Assembly (NCBI GenBank): GCA_033961575.1
Contig: CM066735.1
Coordinates: forward strand, 34,925,501 to 34,989,500
Direction: 5' to 3'
DNA: 64,000 nucleotides
DNA from: Aselliscus stoliczkanus
Lineage: Eukaryota > Chordata > Mammalia > Chiroptera > Hipposideridae
Shown piece after piece: positions 21,766-33,522 of this stretch. Position 1 is the first letter of the stretch; the number at the start of each line of letters is the position of its first letter. The notes beneath the pieces were generated by a model. The model did not search any database and had not been told where the DNA came from. It saw only the letters and a list, made by a program, of their open reading frames with translations. The position numbers were made by a program, and so were the translations under genes.

Positions 21766-22589
21766 AGAAATTTAAAAAGCTACCCTTAGACTTGAGTAAA
21801 GTGAAAGTCATTAATGAATTTATCAAGAACTGCTCTCATAGAATTTCATGGACCCTCCAAACTCAGATCTTAGATGAATTCAAGAAAAGTTATGATTTTT
21901 TTAGGTTGTTCAATTTTTCTTGTTGTTAGAATAGATAGGATGCTTTTTCATCTTTGTAAGCAGAAGCCACAAAGCTATTCATATATATTTTATTTATAAG
22001 GGTGGCTCCCTGTTAGCAGTAGATGCTGCCATGAAACACACTTATAATATAGAAGCAACTGCAAACTAGCCTGATTGATTTGATCACGATCTAATTCCCC
22101 TGCACACTCTTAATATTCCTGGTGGTCTTAAGGTTTGACTCCCTGTCTGCTTCCTACTTTGGCTTTTGACTTCACATCAGTAGATATCTTCAAAAAGAAA
22201 TATCTCAAGGTCATTAACTTTTAAGTCTGTTAAGAGAATTGTAATATATTTTTACCTTTTTTCTAATTTATTGACTGAGGTGTATATGATAATATTTTAA
22301 TTCTCTCAGAAATGCCAGTAACACATTCTTGCACAAAAACCCTCATCAAGTATAATTTCTGGAAGAATAAATCACTAGAGATGAACAGATTACAGTAAAG
22401 GATTGACAAGCTCAATTATTGGATGTGTCAATTAATGGGTTAGTGAAGTCACTCAAGAAGATAGTGGGATTGGGGTATGGTTATCAATGGTTTAATGAAT
22501 AAATTAATGATGCAACATCTGTGACTGAAAGCAAAGAGCAAAGACAATATAATATACCCAAATTATATTAGCCTCAGTGGATCAAATTT
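21766..22589. other. Unassigned sequence
   Basis: No gene or named repeat is recognised. Confidence 0.4.
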
Positions 22590-23082
22590 CATTTTTTTTT
22601 TTTGAAGATTTTATTGGGGAATTGGGGGAGGGGACCAGCCAAGTTGTTGTTCTTCAATCTTCCTTATGGAGGGCGCCAGTTGCCGTCTGGCTCCCTGTCG
22701 GCAGCTCGTGGCCTCTAAGCTCAAGGTGCTGTGTTCAATCTTAGTTGCTGGTGGGCATAGCCACCATCCCATGTGGGAGTCGAACCAGCAGCCTTGTTGT
22801 TAAGAGAGTAGGCTCTATCCTCTGAGCCATCCGGCAGCAGCTCAGCTCAAGGTGTTGAGTTCTATCTTTAGTTGCGGGTGGGTACGTATGTAGCCCACCA
22901 CTGAACAGGCAATCTTGTTGTTACACCAGCTGAGCCATCCTGCCACCTGTTGGCAGCTCAGCGACAGCACAGTTAGGGCGCAGCTTTCACTGGCCCACGT
23001 GGGAATCGGACCCGCAGCCCTGTATCTCAGAGCTCACGCTCTAAGCCTACTCTTAACCAACTGAGCCACTCGGCCGGCCCCC
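22590..23082 (-). mobile_element. Trimeric tRNA-derived SINE
   Basis: In reverse complement the element begins GGGCCGGCCGAGTGGCTCAG. It then shows three successive tRNA-like units: GTGGCTCAGTTGG, ATGGCTCAGCTGG and ATGGCTCAGAGGA heads. B-box-like GGTTCGACTCC-type stretches are clear in the first and third, with a degraded one in the second. It ends in CCCCAATAAAATCTTC and poly-A. Both sides show CATTTTTTTTT, so a target duplication is plausible but low in complexity. It is GC-rich relative to the locus. It differs from the single-head SINEs elsewhere in the window. Confidence 0.85.
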
Positions 23083-23144
23083 ATTTTTTTTTTCCATCAA
23101 TAATAAGGGTGAGATAATAACAGTTTGAATTGATAGTATCATTC

Positions 23145-23315
23145 AAAATTGTTTGAATGCTAATATGCTTTAGGGACTGTGTGAAGAACCGTATATAGAT
23201 TCACTCATTTAGGTTCCATGGTGAACCAATTATTAAGTGTAAGTACTTGGATTTAAACCCCAGTAGGCAGAAGGAGAAACTGTGTGCCCTCACTATATCA
23301 CACTGCTTGAATAAC
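23145..23315 (-). mobile_element. Possible MIR, antisense
   Basis: GCTTTAGGGACTGTGTGAAG, ATTCACTCATTTAGG and GGATTTAAACCCCAG occur in the order expected for an inverted MIR (size-loss region, core, tRNA-like B box). Confidence 0.5.
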
Positions 23316-24029
23316 CATTAGTGGGAAGCCTGAAATATATTTGAGAGGCCTGGAAAAAGGATTGTTTTTAGAATAGATCCAGTCTTCAGTTAATGAATGG
23401 AAGTAGAGAGAAATTCCCCCAGTAATGGAGTTGGCAAATGACGGAGCGGCATAAAGAAAAGAAAGGGAGATAGACGGGGCTCAAAAACATGCAAAGCCAG
23501 TGGGGACATACAGAATGGTGTATCAGGGGGTCTAAATTTTGAGTATTACTATTGGAAACAAGGATAAATGGTATGCTGGGTTTGGTATGTGCAGTTTCTT
23601 TTAAAAGAGCGGGCTTTGGATGTAATGGCCAGAGGAAGTGTCTCACTCAAGGTGATTCATGACGAGGCACTAAACTAAGGTTGGGTACCTTGTTCATTTG
23701 CCTGTGATGGGAGTAAACTGAGTGTCTCCAGCCTCTGCAGCCTGGCAACACAGGCTGGTGAATATATCCATTTATAAAAGTTTTTGGAAAGAAGAGTTCC
23801 AATACATTGGAACTAAGTCTACATAAGTAATACATTGAAATCTAAGTCTACATTACTTAGACCATAACAACAATAGAGTACTGAATATAAAGACCATTTT
23901 ACCTGGATATAAGCCATGTTATTTGAATATGAGAACATTTTGCCTGAATGAATATAAGCCTAAGTTTAAAAAAATAAAATAAAATTCAATTCTATTGTAT
24001 ATTTATATCATTTTTTTGTTAAAACTTTC
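23316..24029. other. Unassigned sequence
   Basis: Frames at 23386-23646 and 23647-23835 (minus) have no visible domain. A short local duplication (ACATTGAAATCTAAGTCTACAT against an earlier copy) lies near 23810-23850. Confidence 0.4.
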
Positions 24030-24330
24030 TGTCATTTGTCAAGCAAATACTTACCAAATGCCTAGGATGTATCCAGTGCTATGATCAAATATGAATATAA
24101 AATGGTGAACAAGAATAGAAAGTCATAGACCTTTGGATCTTAGGGGGCTTCTAATTTAGTATGGGGAGAGGAGACAGACATGAATCAAATAATCATATAA
24201 ACGAATGTATAAATACAAACAGATACATACATGCTTAGTGGAGGAGGACATGAATCTCTAAGAATATGTAACAATAGCAACAAGAAGAAATGGATTAGCC
24301 TGGGGGAATAACAGCCCTAAGAAAATTATC
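24030..24330 (-). mobile_element. LINE-2 3' part, antisense (first half)
   Basis: CAAATACTTACCAAATGCC, GTGCTATGATC and GGTGAACAAGAATAG followed by GACAGACATGAATCAAATAA match the inverted L2 3' UTR. The element resumes after the DNA transposon at 24331-24851. Confidence 0.65.
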
Positions 24331-24851
24331 ATATTTTGCCGTGTACTTTTTGCCCAAATTTGTGAAGGAAAAATAAAAATGGGCATAACACATGGATAGT
24401 ACTATTTCTGTATTTATATAAATGTTTTTATTCTTTTATTTATGCTTATGAGTTAAAAGTATAACTTTAGAAATTAATGATATCCACATGCAAAATAATA
24501 CCCTGGAATACAATAATCAGTTTTGTTGAAATTAGGATGAGCTTGCAAGGACAAAGAGTTCTTGGCCTTCTCCTTCTATGATGTATAAATATCATAAATT
24601 TGTTACCGGTACATAAACTTTCTTGTACCTTATATCTGTTCTTGTGTTTTGTAATTATTTGTTACATAAAATTTCTTGTACCATAATATGTTAAAAAACA
24701 AATGCTAAAATTTCTTTACAATACAAAAACACAAGTACCTCAATGTAAACAAATAAAAAATTTGAATTAAAAAATCAAAATGAAAGATTTATTTTCCCTG
24801 ACAATTTGGGCCAAAAATGTTGCTGCGCATTATGCATGGTAAAATACGGTA
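24331..24851. mobile_element. TIR DNA transposon, non-autonomous, nested in L2
   Basis: About 520 bp carry imperfect inverted ends of some 50 bp. The left side reads ATTTTGCCGTGTACTTTTTG then CCCAAATTTGTGAAGGAAAA. The right side in reverse reads TATTTTACCATGCATAATGC then GCCCAAATTGTCAGGGAAAA. The interior is AT-rich and non-coding. The superfamily is undecided; target duplication could not be fixed by eye. It splits an antisense L2. Confidence 0.65.
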
Positions 24852-25325
24852 TATTTCTAGTGAGATCTGAAGTATCAAGAATTGTTAATTATGTATAAGT
24901 GGCTGGGAGGAAGTCATGGGGAAGTGTACCAGACAAAGGGTGAATTATGCAGACGAATTGGGAGGAACATGGTTTTCCAGGCATTTGAAGAAGCTATTCT
25001 AGCTAGGGCATGTAGAGTACGGTGTGTTCGAGATGAGAAAGGGAGATAGAAAGAGGTAGGCTGCAAAACCTAATATACATGTTGACAATTGTGGTCTCTG
25101 TCCCCCAAAGCAATTGGAAACCAGTACAGGGTTTTAGAATTCACTGACATTACATTTTCAGTTTGAAGGGCTAACTTTGACTGCAGTATAGATGGATGGA
25201 GGGCAGAGCTCAGTGCCAGTAGACTAATTAGAAAGCTGTTTTGCCAGCCCAGGCCAGAGATAGTAACTTGGACCTCTGAGTTGGCAGAAGTGATGTAGAT
25301 AATTGGACAGTTTGAAAAATGTCAA
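24852..25325 (-). mobile_element. LINE-2 3' part, antisense (second half)
   Basis: GGGAGGAACATGGTTTTCCA, GTGTTCGAGATGAGAAAG, AAGCAATTGGAAACCAGTAC and TAACTTTGACTGCAGTATAG occur in the order of the inverted L2 3' region, continuing the fragment at 24030-24330. Confidence 0.7.
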
Positions 25326-26070
25326 TAAGAACTGGCATTCTGAATTCCATTAAAACTCTTCCAATAGTTTTGATAACACATTGGCATTTTTAAGATATTG
25401 ATCATTTGAACTTTTCATATAAGTACATTTTACTCACTTATTTAGATAACACCTCTACCCATCATAATACTGAGCTTTCATTGTAGTTGTCTTTTCACTA
25501 AATCAAATGAAAGTTATATTTTATTTATACTATATATTTATTTCACAAATAATTATTGATCATTTGCTTCTCTTTTCCTATCTTGATATACATTCAAATT
25601 TTCCCACTATTCATCCATATGACACCTCCTGAAGTATGACTGACACGATAGCTACTTCATATTAGACACTAAAAATTTCATTTAAATGAAATTTCTTCAA
25701 TGTAGTTGGTGAAACTTTCCTATACCCCTAAAACTGTTCTTCTGAAAATAATAAATGTGTTGCTAAGAAATTTTGTCACTCCTTTTCTTTTCATCACTTT
25801 CTTTTTCATTTTACTGCAACATTTGCCACTTCATAGCCCATGCAATTTTGCTCTTCTGTGACGGAGACAGAGTGTATGTTGCTCTGTCTGCATTGCAATG
25901 GCTGCTGCCCCATTTAGCTAGCTGCAGACAATTGGCTCATTTAGGAAACATTTTCCCACCCAGGCAGAAATGTGTAACGAAGGAACTAAAGGGCCTGTGG
26001 AGATATTTCTATTAAAACCCCTAAGACTTTCCTAGGAAATCTTGTAAAATTAGATCCGGATAGTTTTCTT

Positions 26071-26075
<5 letters not shown>
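25326..26075. other. Unassigned sequence before an A-run
   Basis: An 80-residue frame at 25773-26015 covers a slightly GC-richer stretch without recognisable domain. No target duplication flanks the A-run that follows, so a retrocopy is not supported. Confidence 0.4.

Positions 26076-26101
<26 letters not shown>
26076..26101. repeat. Pure A-run of 26 bases
   Basis: A homopolymer that could be a retroposon tail, but no body or target duplication is seen. Confidence 0.9.
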
Positions 26102-26109
<8 letters not shown>

Positions 26110-27383
26110 ATAATTGTGTTTATGCCAGACAACCTGGTATTCATGAAAGAGGATGGGATATATAGTTATAGTACTTGTGTTCAGGTCCTGGCACAAACAT
26201 TTTCTAGTGTGTGAAATTCAGAAAAATTGCTTAACATTTTGCCTCAATTTCTTCGGAGCCATGCATGCCTGGAGATAAACCTGGGCAGGTGGCATACATA
26301 CTCACCAGAAATGGTTTCGCCACTCTGAGGTCCATTTTCTTCATTCTTAAAATGACATTTCTAGTTTTAAAATAAATAGAATTTACAGCATAGAACTCAG
26401 TTACTATAGTTCTTTTATGTCTCCCCTAGTATTTATTTAGATAAGCATTCTGAGTGGCTTGTAAAAGTAACAATTTAGAAGTAAAATTTTTTCATATTAG
26501 GTTTTTTTTTTAAGTTAAGAGCATTGTCTAGTATAATTTAGTGATTAATAAGAGAACATTAGATTATTGGACTTTTGCTAGAATTATTTTTAAACTTGAA
26601 TTCTTATTAGATTTCAAAAATAAATCCCTTAAGTAAGCATAAATTTACTTGGGGAAAAAGATTCAAGATACCAAAATAAGAAACCTTTTCATTTTTCTTA
26701 AATTTATAATGACATAAGGAAAAGTATAATAATTTCTTATTTGGAGTAATGGTTCAAATTATTAAACTTTCTAAACAATTATTTACTAATTTTAAAAATT
26801 AACTATATAAAATCTATCTAGCCATATTTTATGTTATTTTCCCCCATATTTTGAGAACTCTGTCTCTAAACTGATTATTTTTGTGTGTGAAATACCAACA
26901 AATCCTTATCTTTTTAAATAAAATAATCAGAGTTTTTCCCTAATGTCTGAAGAATGTAAGCCAAATTCATACACAAAATCCTTTTCTATAATCCTCTTTT
27001 GTATATTTCTCTGTGGTTTTGTCATTATAGTTAATTTGTAAATTCATTGTGACACTTTTACTGCCACGTTATCCAGTAAAGAATTTTTGGTCTTGTATAA
27101 TTAAAGAATACCTTTAAAAAAATTTCGTAGTGAACGTAACAGGACATTGGACCTGTGGGGTTTTATATCTAGGAGGAGGATAGTTACAGGAAAATTTAGC
27201 AGATATGTTTATTTATCTAGTATGTGTTAACATTGGTAGAACTGCATACTTATAGAATTGGAACCAAACTTAAAACTTGTGTTCCAGCTTCTCCACTATG
27301 TATAGAGAATAATGATGAATGTATTGCTTACACTGTGTTATACTCACAGAAGGCTGAGCCTCATCTATCACATGGCTAGCATT
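26102..27383. other. Unassigned AT-rich sequence
   Basis: No gene, RNA or clear repeat in 1.3 kb. Confidence 0.45.
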
Positions 27384-27620
27384 TGTCTATTTGCTGTTGC
27401 TTAGTATATGCTAAACCCTGTGCTTAGCCCATCAAATCATCTTATTTAATTTTTGCCACCACACCATGGTATAGTTTTATCACCATTTTATAGTTAAAGA
27501 AACACAGATTCTACAACCTTGTTAAAGGACATAGTATAAGACTGCAAAACTACGGAGAAGTGGAATCTAGATTCAAAGTCAGGTCTTTCCATTTTAAACT
27601 TGTGCTATTAAGCACTGCAC
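27384..27620 (-). mobile_element. MIR, antisense
   Basis: CTAAACCCTGTGCTTAGCCC, ATCTTATTTAATTTTTGCCA, CACCATTTTATAGTTAAAGA and GGAATCTAGATTCAAAGTCA follow the whole inverted MIR layout. MIR is an ancient tRNA-derived SINE of mammals. Confidence 0.75.
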
Positions 27621-28619
27621 AGTATATTAAAATCATGGTTATCTTAGTCTAGTCTACTTTACTGTCTACCTACTGGATTTATGTTGTAAACCAACTATAT
27701 TTAGTTACATATTTCATTCTACTTTGTAGACATGGATGGTAGCTGCAAGTCAAGTAAGCCACTAATGACAGTAGCCATGAGTAATTGAAGGGCTCTTTAT
27801 GTTTCATTTTGCTACGCCCTGGAATTGATGACCATTTCGTCTAGGTAATGAAAGACTATATTTTCTTTCAAGTAGATCAACGGGCCAACTAGGAAATAGC
27901 TTGTGTTCAGTAGTGTTTATACGTATCATTTTTTAAACCTAATATACAAAATATTTCCCTATATTCACAAGGATTCTCTCACATTAATTTATTTTTTCAT
28001 TTTCGTGTTTTGGTTGGACATTTAACAGTCTATTTAGCTTTGTTCAAATACTGCTGTATTTGTTTTTATTAACTAATATTTTTATATTTTATTTTTTTCA
28101 GTGTCAAATGAGTCTCTGTCACTCATATATTTAAATTTATCCCCTCAAAATATTTATTTTTATTGAATAAATTGAATTATGAATTTTTAAATATTTAATG
28201 TATTAAATTATGGTTTATAAGCTCTTTTGTAAAGGAAATCATCTTTACACTCTAACATTTAATGTTAATGACTGCATATCCTTGAAATTAAAAGCATGTT
28301 GATGAATACATCCAACCAGCTCTGCAAGCCCAGTGCATTCCTCTTTCTTGCTCTCTGCAGCATGTTTCCTGTTGTCATCCAAGTATACCAGGGCATTGTT
28401 TTAGCAGCTGCTTATACTCTCCCTCTGTCTCCCACTCCCTTCTCTCTTTCCTCATATAGTCTCCCTTCTCTATTGTAGCAATGTGCAAGCACCATGTGAA
28501 ATGTCACTTGAAAATAAACAGTATCTTTTGGCCTCCAATCCAATTTTGTTTATTTTTAAATGCAAAAATTCATGCATCAAATATCAGTACTTGATATTTC
28601 CACCTTTCTTCATAATTAT
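27621..28619. other. Unassigned AT-rich sequence
   Basis: No gene or repeat is recognised. The 60-residue frame at 28296-28478 has no support. Confidence 0.45.
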
Positions 28620-29845
28620 CTCTTGAAGCTCATCCCAACCAGGTTTATGTCACCACCACTGCACTGAAACACTTCTTTTCAAAGTCTCCAATGATCTGCA
28701 GGTCCCAATTCTCATCCTAGTTGACCCATAAGTGGTATTTGAAACTGAACACCTTTCCTTATTGAAACTTTTTTTTTTTTATCTTGTTTCAGTTCTTCCC
28801 TTTTCTACTTCCCTTCTGCCAAGTTGCTTTTTTCATCTCCCTGAGCTACACATGTTGGAGCGTCCCAGGGAAGTTTTTCCTCTACAGTCACACCCCTGGT
28901 AATATCATTTAGTCTAAGACTGTACGAATATCCAACTACATGTCTGTCTTCAGATTCCCTACTGATCTGTGTATCTGTGTGAACCACAGATGTGTTTACC
29001 AGATGTCTACTTCACATCTCCATAGAGATGTCTAATAATCATCACAAACTTAACATGTTCCAAAATGAATTTGATCTTTTAGTTGCTCAAGCCACAATGG
29101 GAGTTATCTTTGTTTCCTTTTTTTCTCTTATACTGCGTATCTAAATATAAGAGCAAATTCTGTTTATTCTATCAACAATATGCATTATGCAACTTTTTTC
29201 TTTAGAGCTCTCATAGTTTCCATCCTTTTCCAAACTACCTTTATTTTTCTCCTGGATTACTTACATAGTTTCTTACTTAATATCCTTGGTTTTCTTCTTG
29301 CCTTATATTATTGTTAACCAATCTGTAAAGGTAATTCTTTTAAACATAAATGAGATCACATTGCTTCTCTGTTCAAACTTTTCAAATGTTCTCTACCTTA
29401 CCCCCAAAAGCCTTTATAATGGCCTATAAGGCACTATGGATTCTGGCTATTTGACCTCTTCCACATTGTCTCCTACTAGACTCTAACTTACACAGTCTCC
29501 TCTGAACCGTAATGTGGCCTTGCTGACGCTCGAGCACGGTCAGCAACCTCCCACTATAGTGCTTTCATACCTGATGTCCTCTCTGCCTTGAGTGCTTTCT
29601 TTGTAGTTTTGCTCAAATATCTTTTTCTTAGTAAGGCCATACTCAATTGTCCCATATAAAATATGACAAGACATGCTTCCTGACGGGCACTTCTTATCTC
29701 CTTGACTTATTTTGTGTATTATTTCCACTTGAATTTATGTGCCAAAGGCAGGGATTTTGTTTTTTACCACAGTATTATCACTAGACTCTGGTACTTAGCG
29801 GAACTCAAAAAATATTTGCTGCATGAATGAATGAAGAATGAAGCC
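28620..29845 (+). mobile_element. LINE-2, sense, C-terminal ORF2 and 3' end
   Basis: About 1.2 kb follow the L2 order. TCTCCAATGATCTGCAGGTC near 28684 comes first. CATGTTGGAGCGTCCCAGGG at 28850 corresponds to the reverse transcriptase GVPQG motif region. CTTAACATGTTCCAAAATGA follows at 29049, then GCCTATAAGGCACTATGG at about 29424. The 3' end has GGCAGGGATTTTGTTTTTTA and AATATTTGCTGCATGAATGA at 29810. All frames are broken by stops. This is the longest L2 copy in the window. Confidence 0.85.
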
Positions 29846-30660
29846 ATTTGCTCCCAGGCACCATGCTTCTCTGATCCATTATGTCAAACGGTGAATCCTC
29901 AGGGAAATTTTGAGTACTCTTCTAGATTTGCATCTTTTTTGACTTGCTCCCATATTGCTCCCTATTAAATTGATTATGATGGACTGACTATCTTACTTTT
30001 GGCTGCATCTTAATTCGGATCCTGTTTCCATTTTTGGACTCATTTTTTGCATCACTCCTCTGGCCTCAGACTTTATGCTATTTAACAAACACTGGGACTC
30101 AGATTATACCCGTTATCTATGATAGCCTTTATGGCTGTTTACTTACAAGATGTTGCCACTCTCCCATTGTTTAACAGCCACTGACTTTATACCCAACTAT
30201 AGGAGTAGGTCTGAATTGATCTAAAATAAGCCTGGTAAGTTTGTTTATTTACGCTTTCACAGTAATTGCTTCGGTTAATGCAGGGCTAAATCAATCAGCC
30301 CCTGGTATTTACTTGGCAACTATGATTATTTTAGGATGAAGTTCCAAATACTGGCTGGAAATTCTGGCACCCAGACAATCACCTTCTGGGTAATGGGTTG
30401 ATGTTTATGAAGTCTGGTGCTGCTGCCTTTTAGTACAAGCCCAGGAATTACAACCAAATGATGTAATTAGCAAAAGGAGAAAAAACTGGAGAAATGAGCC
30501 ATACCCTGATTAAACTGATCTTGAACTTTTAGTTCCTTGAGGAAATGAGTTTTCCTGAATGCATAAGTTAATATTTAGGTTATTTTTGTTTTTATGTTAT
30601 TTGGTATCAAAAAGTCCTACTGACATAAACTGTCCTGTTTCACCCTGTTTCAAAACCAAG
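29846..30660. other. Unique block resembling a conserved non-coding element
   Basis: There is no repeat or reading frame. Between about 30230 and 30500 the base composition is balanced and motif-dense: ACAGTAATTGCTTCGGTTAA, CTAAATCAATCAGCC (PBX/MEIS-like) and GATGTAATTAGC (homeodomain-like). This is inference from composition and motifs; conservation was not tested. Confidence 0.3.
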
Positions 30661-31009
30661 TCCTAAATAACATCTATATTTACTTTTACAAATATAAGGT
30701 TTTTGTTGTTGTTGTTTTGTTGTTGTTGTTTTCAGTAAGGGAAATGGGGATTTTAATTTGCAAACAACATGGTTTTATTTTCCAACAATAATCATAGACC
30801 CTGTTGAGTAACATCCATTCTTAATTGTGTTCTCTCACTAGAAAAAGAAAAATCTTAAAAATTCTCAGTAGTTGGAGATATTGAGAGATTCATCTGGAGC
30901 CTGGTACTGTTTTTTTAGTTAAAGCCAGGTGCTGTAGTCCTATGTGAGTGAGGCCAGGCTTTTGGATACTTCTGAGTTGATATGTCTAAATTTATTCTCT
31001 TTTTGTTTG
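30661..31009. other. Unassigned sequence with a (GTT)n run
   Basis: A GTTGTTGTTGTTTT run lies at about 30704-30732. Nothing else is recognised. Confidence 0.45.
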
Positions 31010-31213
31010 TTTTTAATCCGGTAAAGTATAAATAACAGAAAATGTACCATTTAACCATTTTAAGTGTACAGTTCAGTGGCAGTAAGTATATTCACATTGT
31101 TACAACAATTACCAGCATTTATCTGCTGACCTCTTTTTATCTCACAAAACTAGCACTTTGTATCTATTAAATAGTAATTGTCCATTCCCTTCTCCACGCA
31201 ACCCCTAGTTAGA
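31010..31213 (-). mobile_element. LINE-1 (old L1M type) 3' UTR, antisense
   Basis: ACCATTTAACCATTTTAAGT, GTACAGTTCAGTGGCAGTAA and ATTCACATTGTTACAACAAT are characteristic of the inverted 3' UTR of older L1M families. Confidence 0.75.

Positions 31214-31216
<3 letters not shown>

Positions 31217-31260
<44 letters not shown>
31217..31260. repeat. (TA)n microsatellite
   Basis: About 21 TA units replace the expected continuation of the L1M 3' UTR. Confidence 0.95.
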
Positions 31261-31264
<4 letters not shown>

Positions 31265-31905
31265 GTTTGCCAATACTGCAATAATTAAGTAAATATGACT
31301 AATTCATTCAATAAGCATTATTGGAAAAACATTATTTCATACTATTTATGTAAAAAATGTAAGCAGAGATACATAGAGACAAAAAGAGAGAAGGAAAGTG
31401 AGAGTGACAGACTAGGACTAGACAGTGTTTACTGAAATGCTAGTATGAGTTTGACAAGTGGGTTTAAGGTGTTTTTTTACTTTCTATTTTGTAAGCTTCT
31501 CTATTGAGATTTTTCTTTTCTTCTAAAATAATACATGATTTTTACAACTGGAATAAACTTATTTCTAAAAGAAAAACAATTTTGTTATGTACTCTCCATT
31601 GTTTTAGATATTGGGACAATATTAAACACAAGAAAATAAAATACTTGAAATAGCTACCCATCTACAAAAGAATGGGGAGTTAAATATTAGAGACTCAAAG
31701 CTATATCCAAATAGAATTGAAATTAATTTACTTGTATGATTCATGATTTTAAATTTAATCGGAGTTTAGATAAGAGAAAAATCATTATGGAGCAGCATTT
31801 TGGAACAAAGTTTCATGCAGAAAGTGGAGTTTTTATCTTCTGACTTTTTATGTTGTGACCCAAAGTGAACAAATACAGTTCAAAAGGCTAATTAAGAATT
31901 AGAGT
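31261..31905. other. Unassigned AT-rich sequence
   Basis: Nothing recognisable is seen. Confidence 0.45.
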
Positions 31906-32017
31906 GGGTCGGCCAAGTGGCACAGTGGTTAAGCGCTGGCTTGGGAAGCCAGTGGCCCCGGGGTTTGGGTCCCACATATGAGGGTCAGTGACACTGACCT
32001 CAAAAAAAAAAAAAAAA
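31906..32017 (+). mobile_element. Short tRNA-derived SINE (head plus poly-A form)
   Basis: GGGTCGGCCAAGTGGCACAG opens a head that ends at a CACTGACCTC variant and an A-run. AGAGTG occurs on both sides as a short target duplication. Confidence 0.85.
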
Positions 32018-33299
32018 AGAGTGATCTCAGAGGGATTCAAGTTTGTGAAATAAATTTTGAGTCAAGTTTTAAAGACATTATAAATTTTAATTGATATAAT
32101 GAATGGAGATATTTTTGAGTCTATGAATTCCATGAGTGACTATGTTGACAGGAGCTTGAATAATTATATGTCTGAAGATGTTATAAAAATGGGTAAGTAT
32201 CATTTCATTCCTATGCTTGTTTCATGTTGATATTTGGGGAAAAATAATTATTGCCAGACAATTAATTATTGTCATCTTTTTAAACACCATTTATTTTTCC
32301 CCGATGTCAATCCTGCAACATGTATATGATCTCAGTATATGGGTATTAAATTTCCTTGAGACACCCATCATTTATGTTTGTTCTCTGAGTTGTTTCTTTT
32401 TCTTCTTGTCTTATCTGAATCGAAGAGGAAAGAAGTGAAAAAGATTTATGTCTGACTAAACTTTAGCATCTGCTCTGTTCTCACATTATGTTGCTGTTCT
32501 AAACGTAGTGCTATTGTTGAAAAATTGCCCTTGTCAGCAGGAAAAATTGCTTAGCAATATGATCTAATATGAGTATATTTCTCTTGTTCTTAAGGCAGAG
32601 ATCTTTCTGGTCACCCTATTACATGGGTGTGTTTCTTGTAATCTAATGACTATTTTATGAAACTACCACTAATTGGCAGGATACTTAATATGGACCCAGT
32701 AATGGAGAACCTGCTTTCCTTTCCTACAGGTCCTAAAAGGTATTATTCTCTCCTCGGTCACATCTGATAATCCCTTAAATTCTGTGCAATGTTATTAGTG
32801 GATTAACTGGTGAAACCAGGTCCTAATGCAAAGGTTCATGTACAACTTGAAACTTTACAAACACACCATGTACACAAGAGTCCTGAACTCTCCTTTGAGC
32901 ACAACAGTGAATTTAGTAGGAAGGTATGAAGTATATGGGTGTAGGTGGAAAAGGAGAGTGATAATGCTTTTTATGTTGGTGGCAAAAGTAATATCACTGA
33001 ATCGTTGATGGTGTGTGCCTACACAGAATGTGGTCTCCACAGCCCTGAGGGCTGTCATTGGTGTCCCCCCAGAGAACCAGGGTGGCTATGGGATCAGAGT
33101 GCATTGTCTTCCTGAGTGTGGACAGTATGTGGTGTACACAGGGACCGTAGTGCCATTCTGCAGATTCCTATATGGCATCTGTCCTTTCCTTTTTGGTCAG
33201 CCAGCCCCTTTGCCTGTGTAATACTACTCCACCCTCAGCCTGACAGCTGGATTAATGGCTTTACAACTATCGGTTTTATCACATCATTGAGTAACAGTG
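32018..33299. other. Unassigned sequence
   Basis: Overlapping short frames on both strands occur at 32826-33352. The stretch 33010-33230 is GC-richer and stays open, but no domain, parent gene or transposon is recognised. Confidence 0.4.
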
Positions 33300-33522
33300 T
33301 GTTTTTTCCAGGACCTATCAGCTCCAAGTCAAGTCCTTGTCCTGTAATCTAGTTGTGGAGAGCATAAGCAAGCTCAGCTCCAAATCCAGTTGTTGTTTTC
33401 AGTCTTAGTTGCAGGGGGATGAGGGAGAGTGCAGCACAGCTCACCATCCCATGTGGGAATCGAACCAGCAACCTTGTTAAGATCTGGCCTTCAAACCAAC
33501 TGAGCCACCCAGCCACTCCCCA
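33300..33522 (-). mobile_element. Degraded tRNA-derived SINE, antisense
   Basis: CATCCCATGTGGGAATCGAA (inverted B-box region) and AACCAACTGAGCCACCCAGC (inverted head) identify a SINE of the GTGGCTCAG group. The tail-side boundary near 33300-33345 is unclear, and the poly-A side lacks a clean T-run. Confidence 0.7.

Noticed and set aside
26076..26101. A-run as the tail of a processed pseudogene
   Set aside because: No target duplication and no recognisable body upstream.
33015..33352. Overlapping frames in a GC-richer stretch as a possible exon
   Set aside because: No domain, no clear splice sites flanking a conserved frame, and the downstream part is a degraded SINE.
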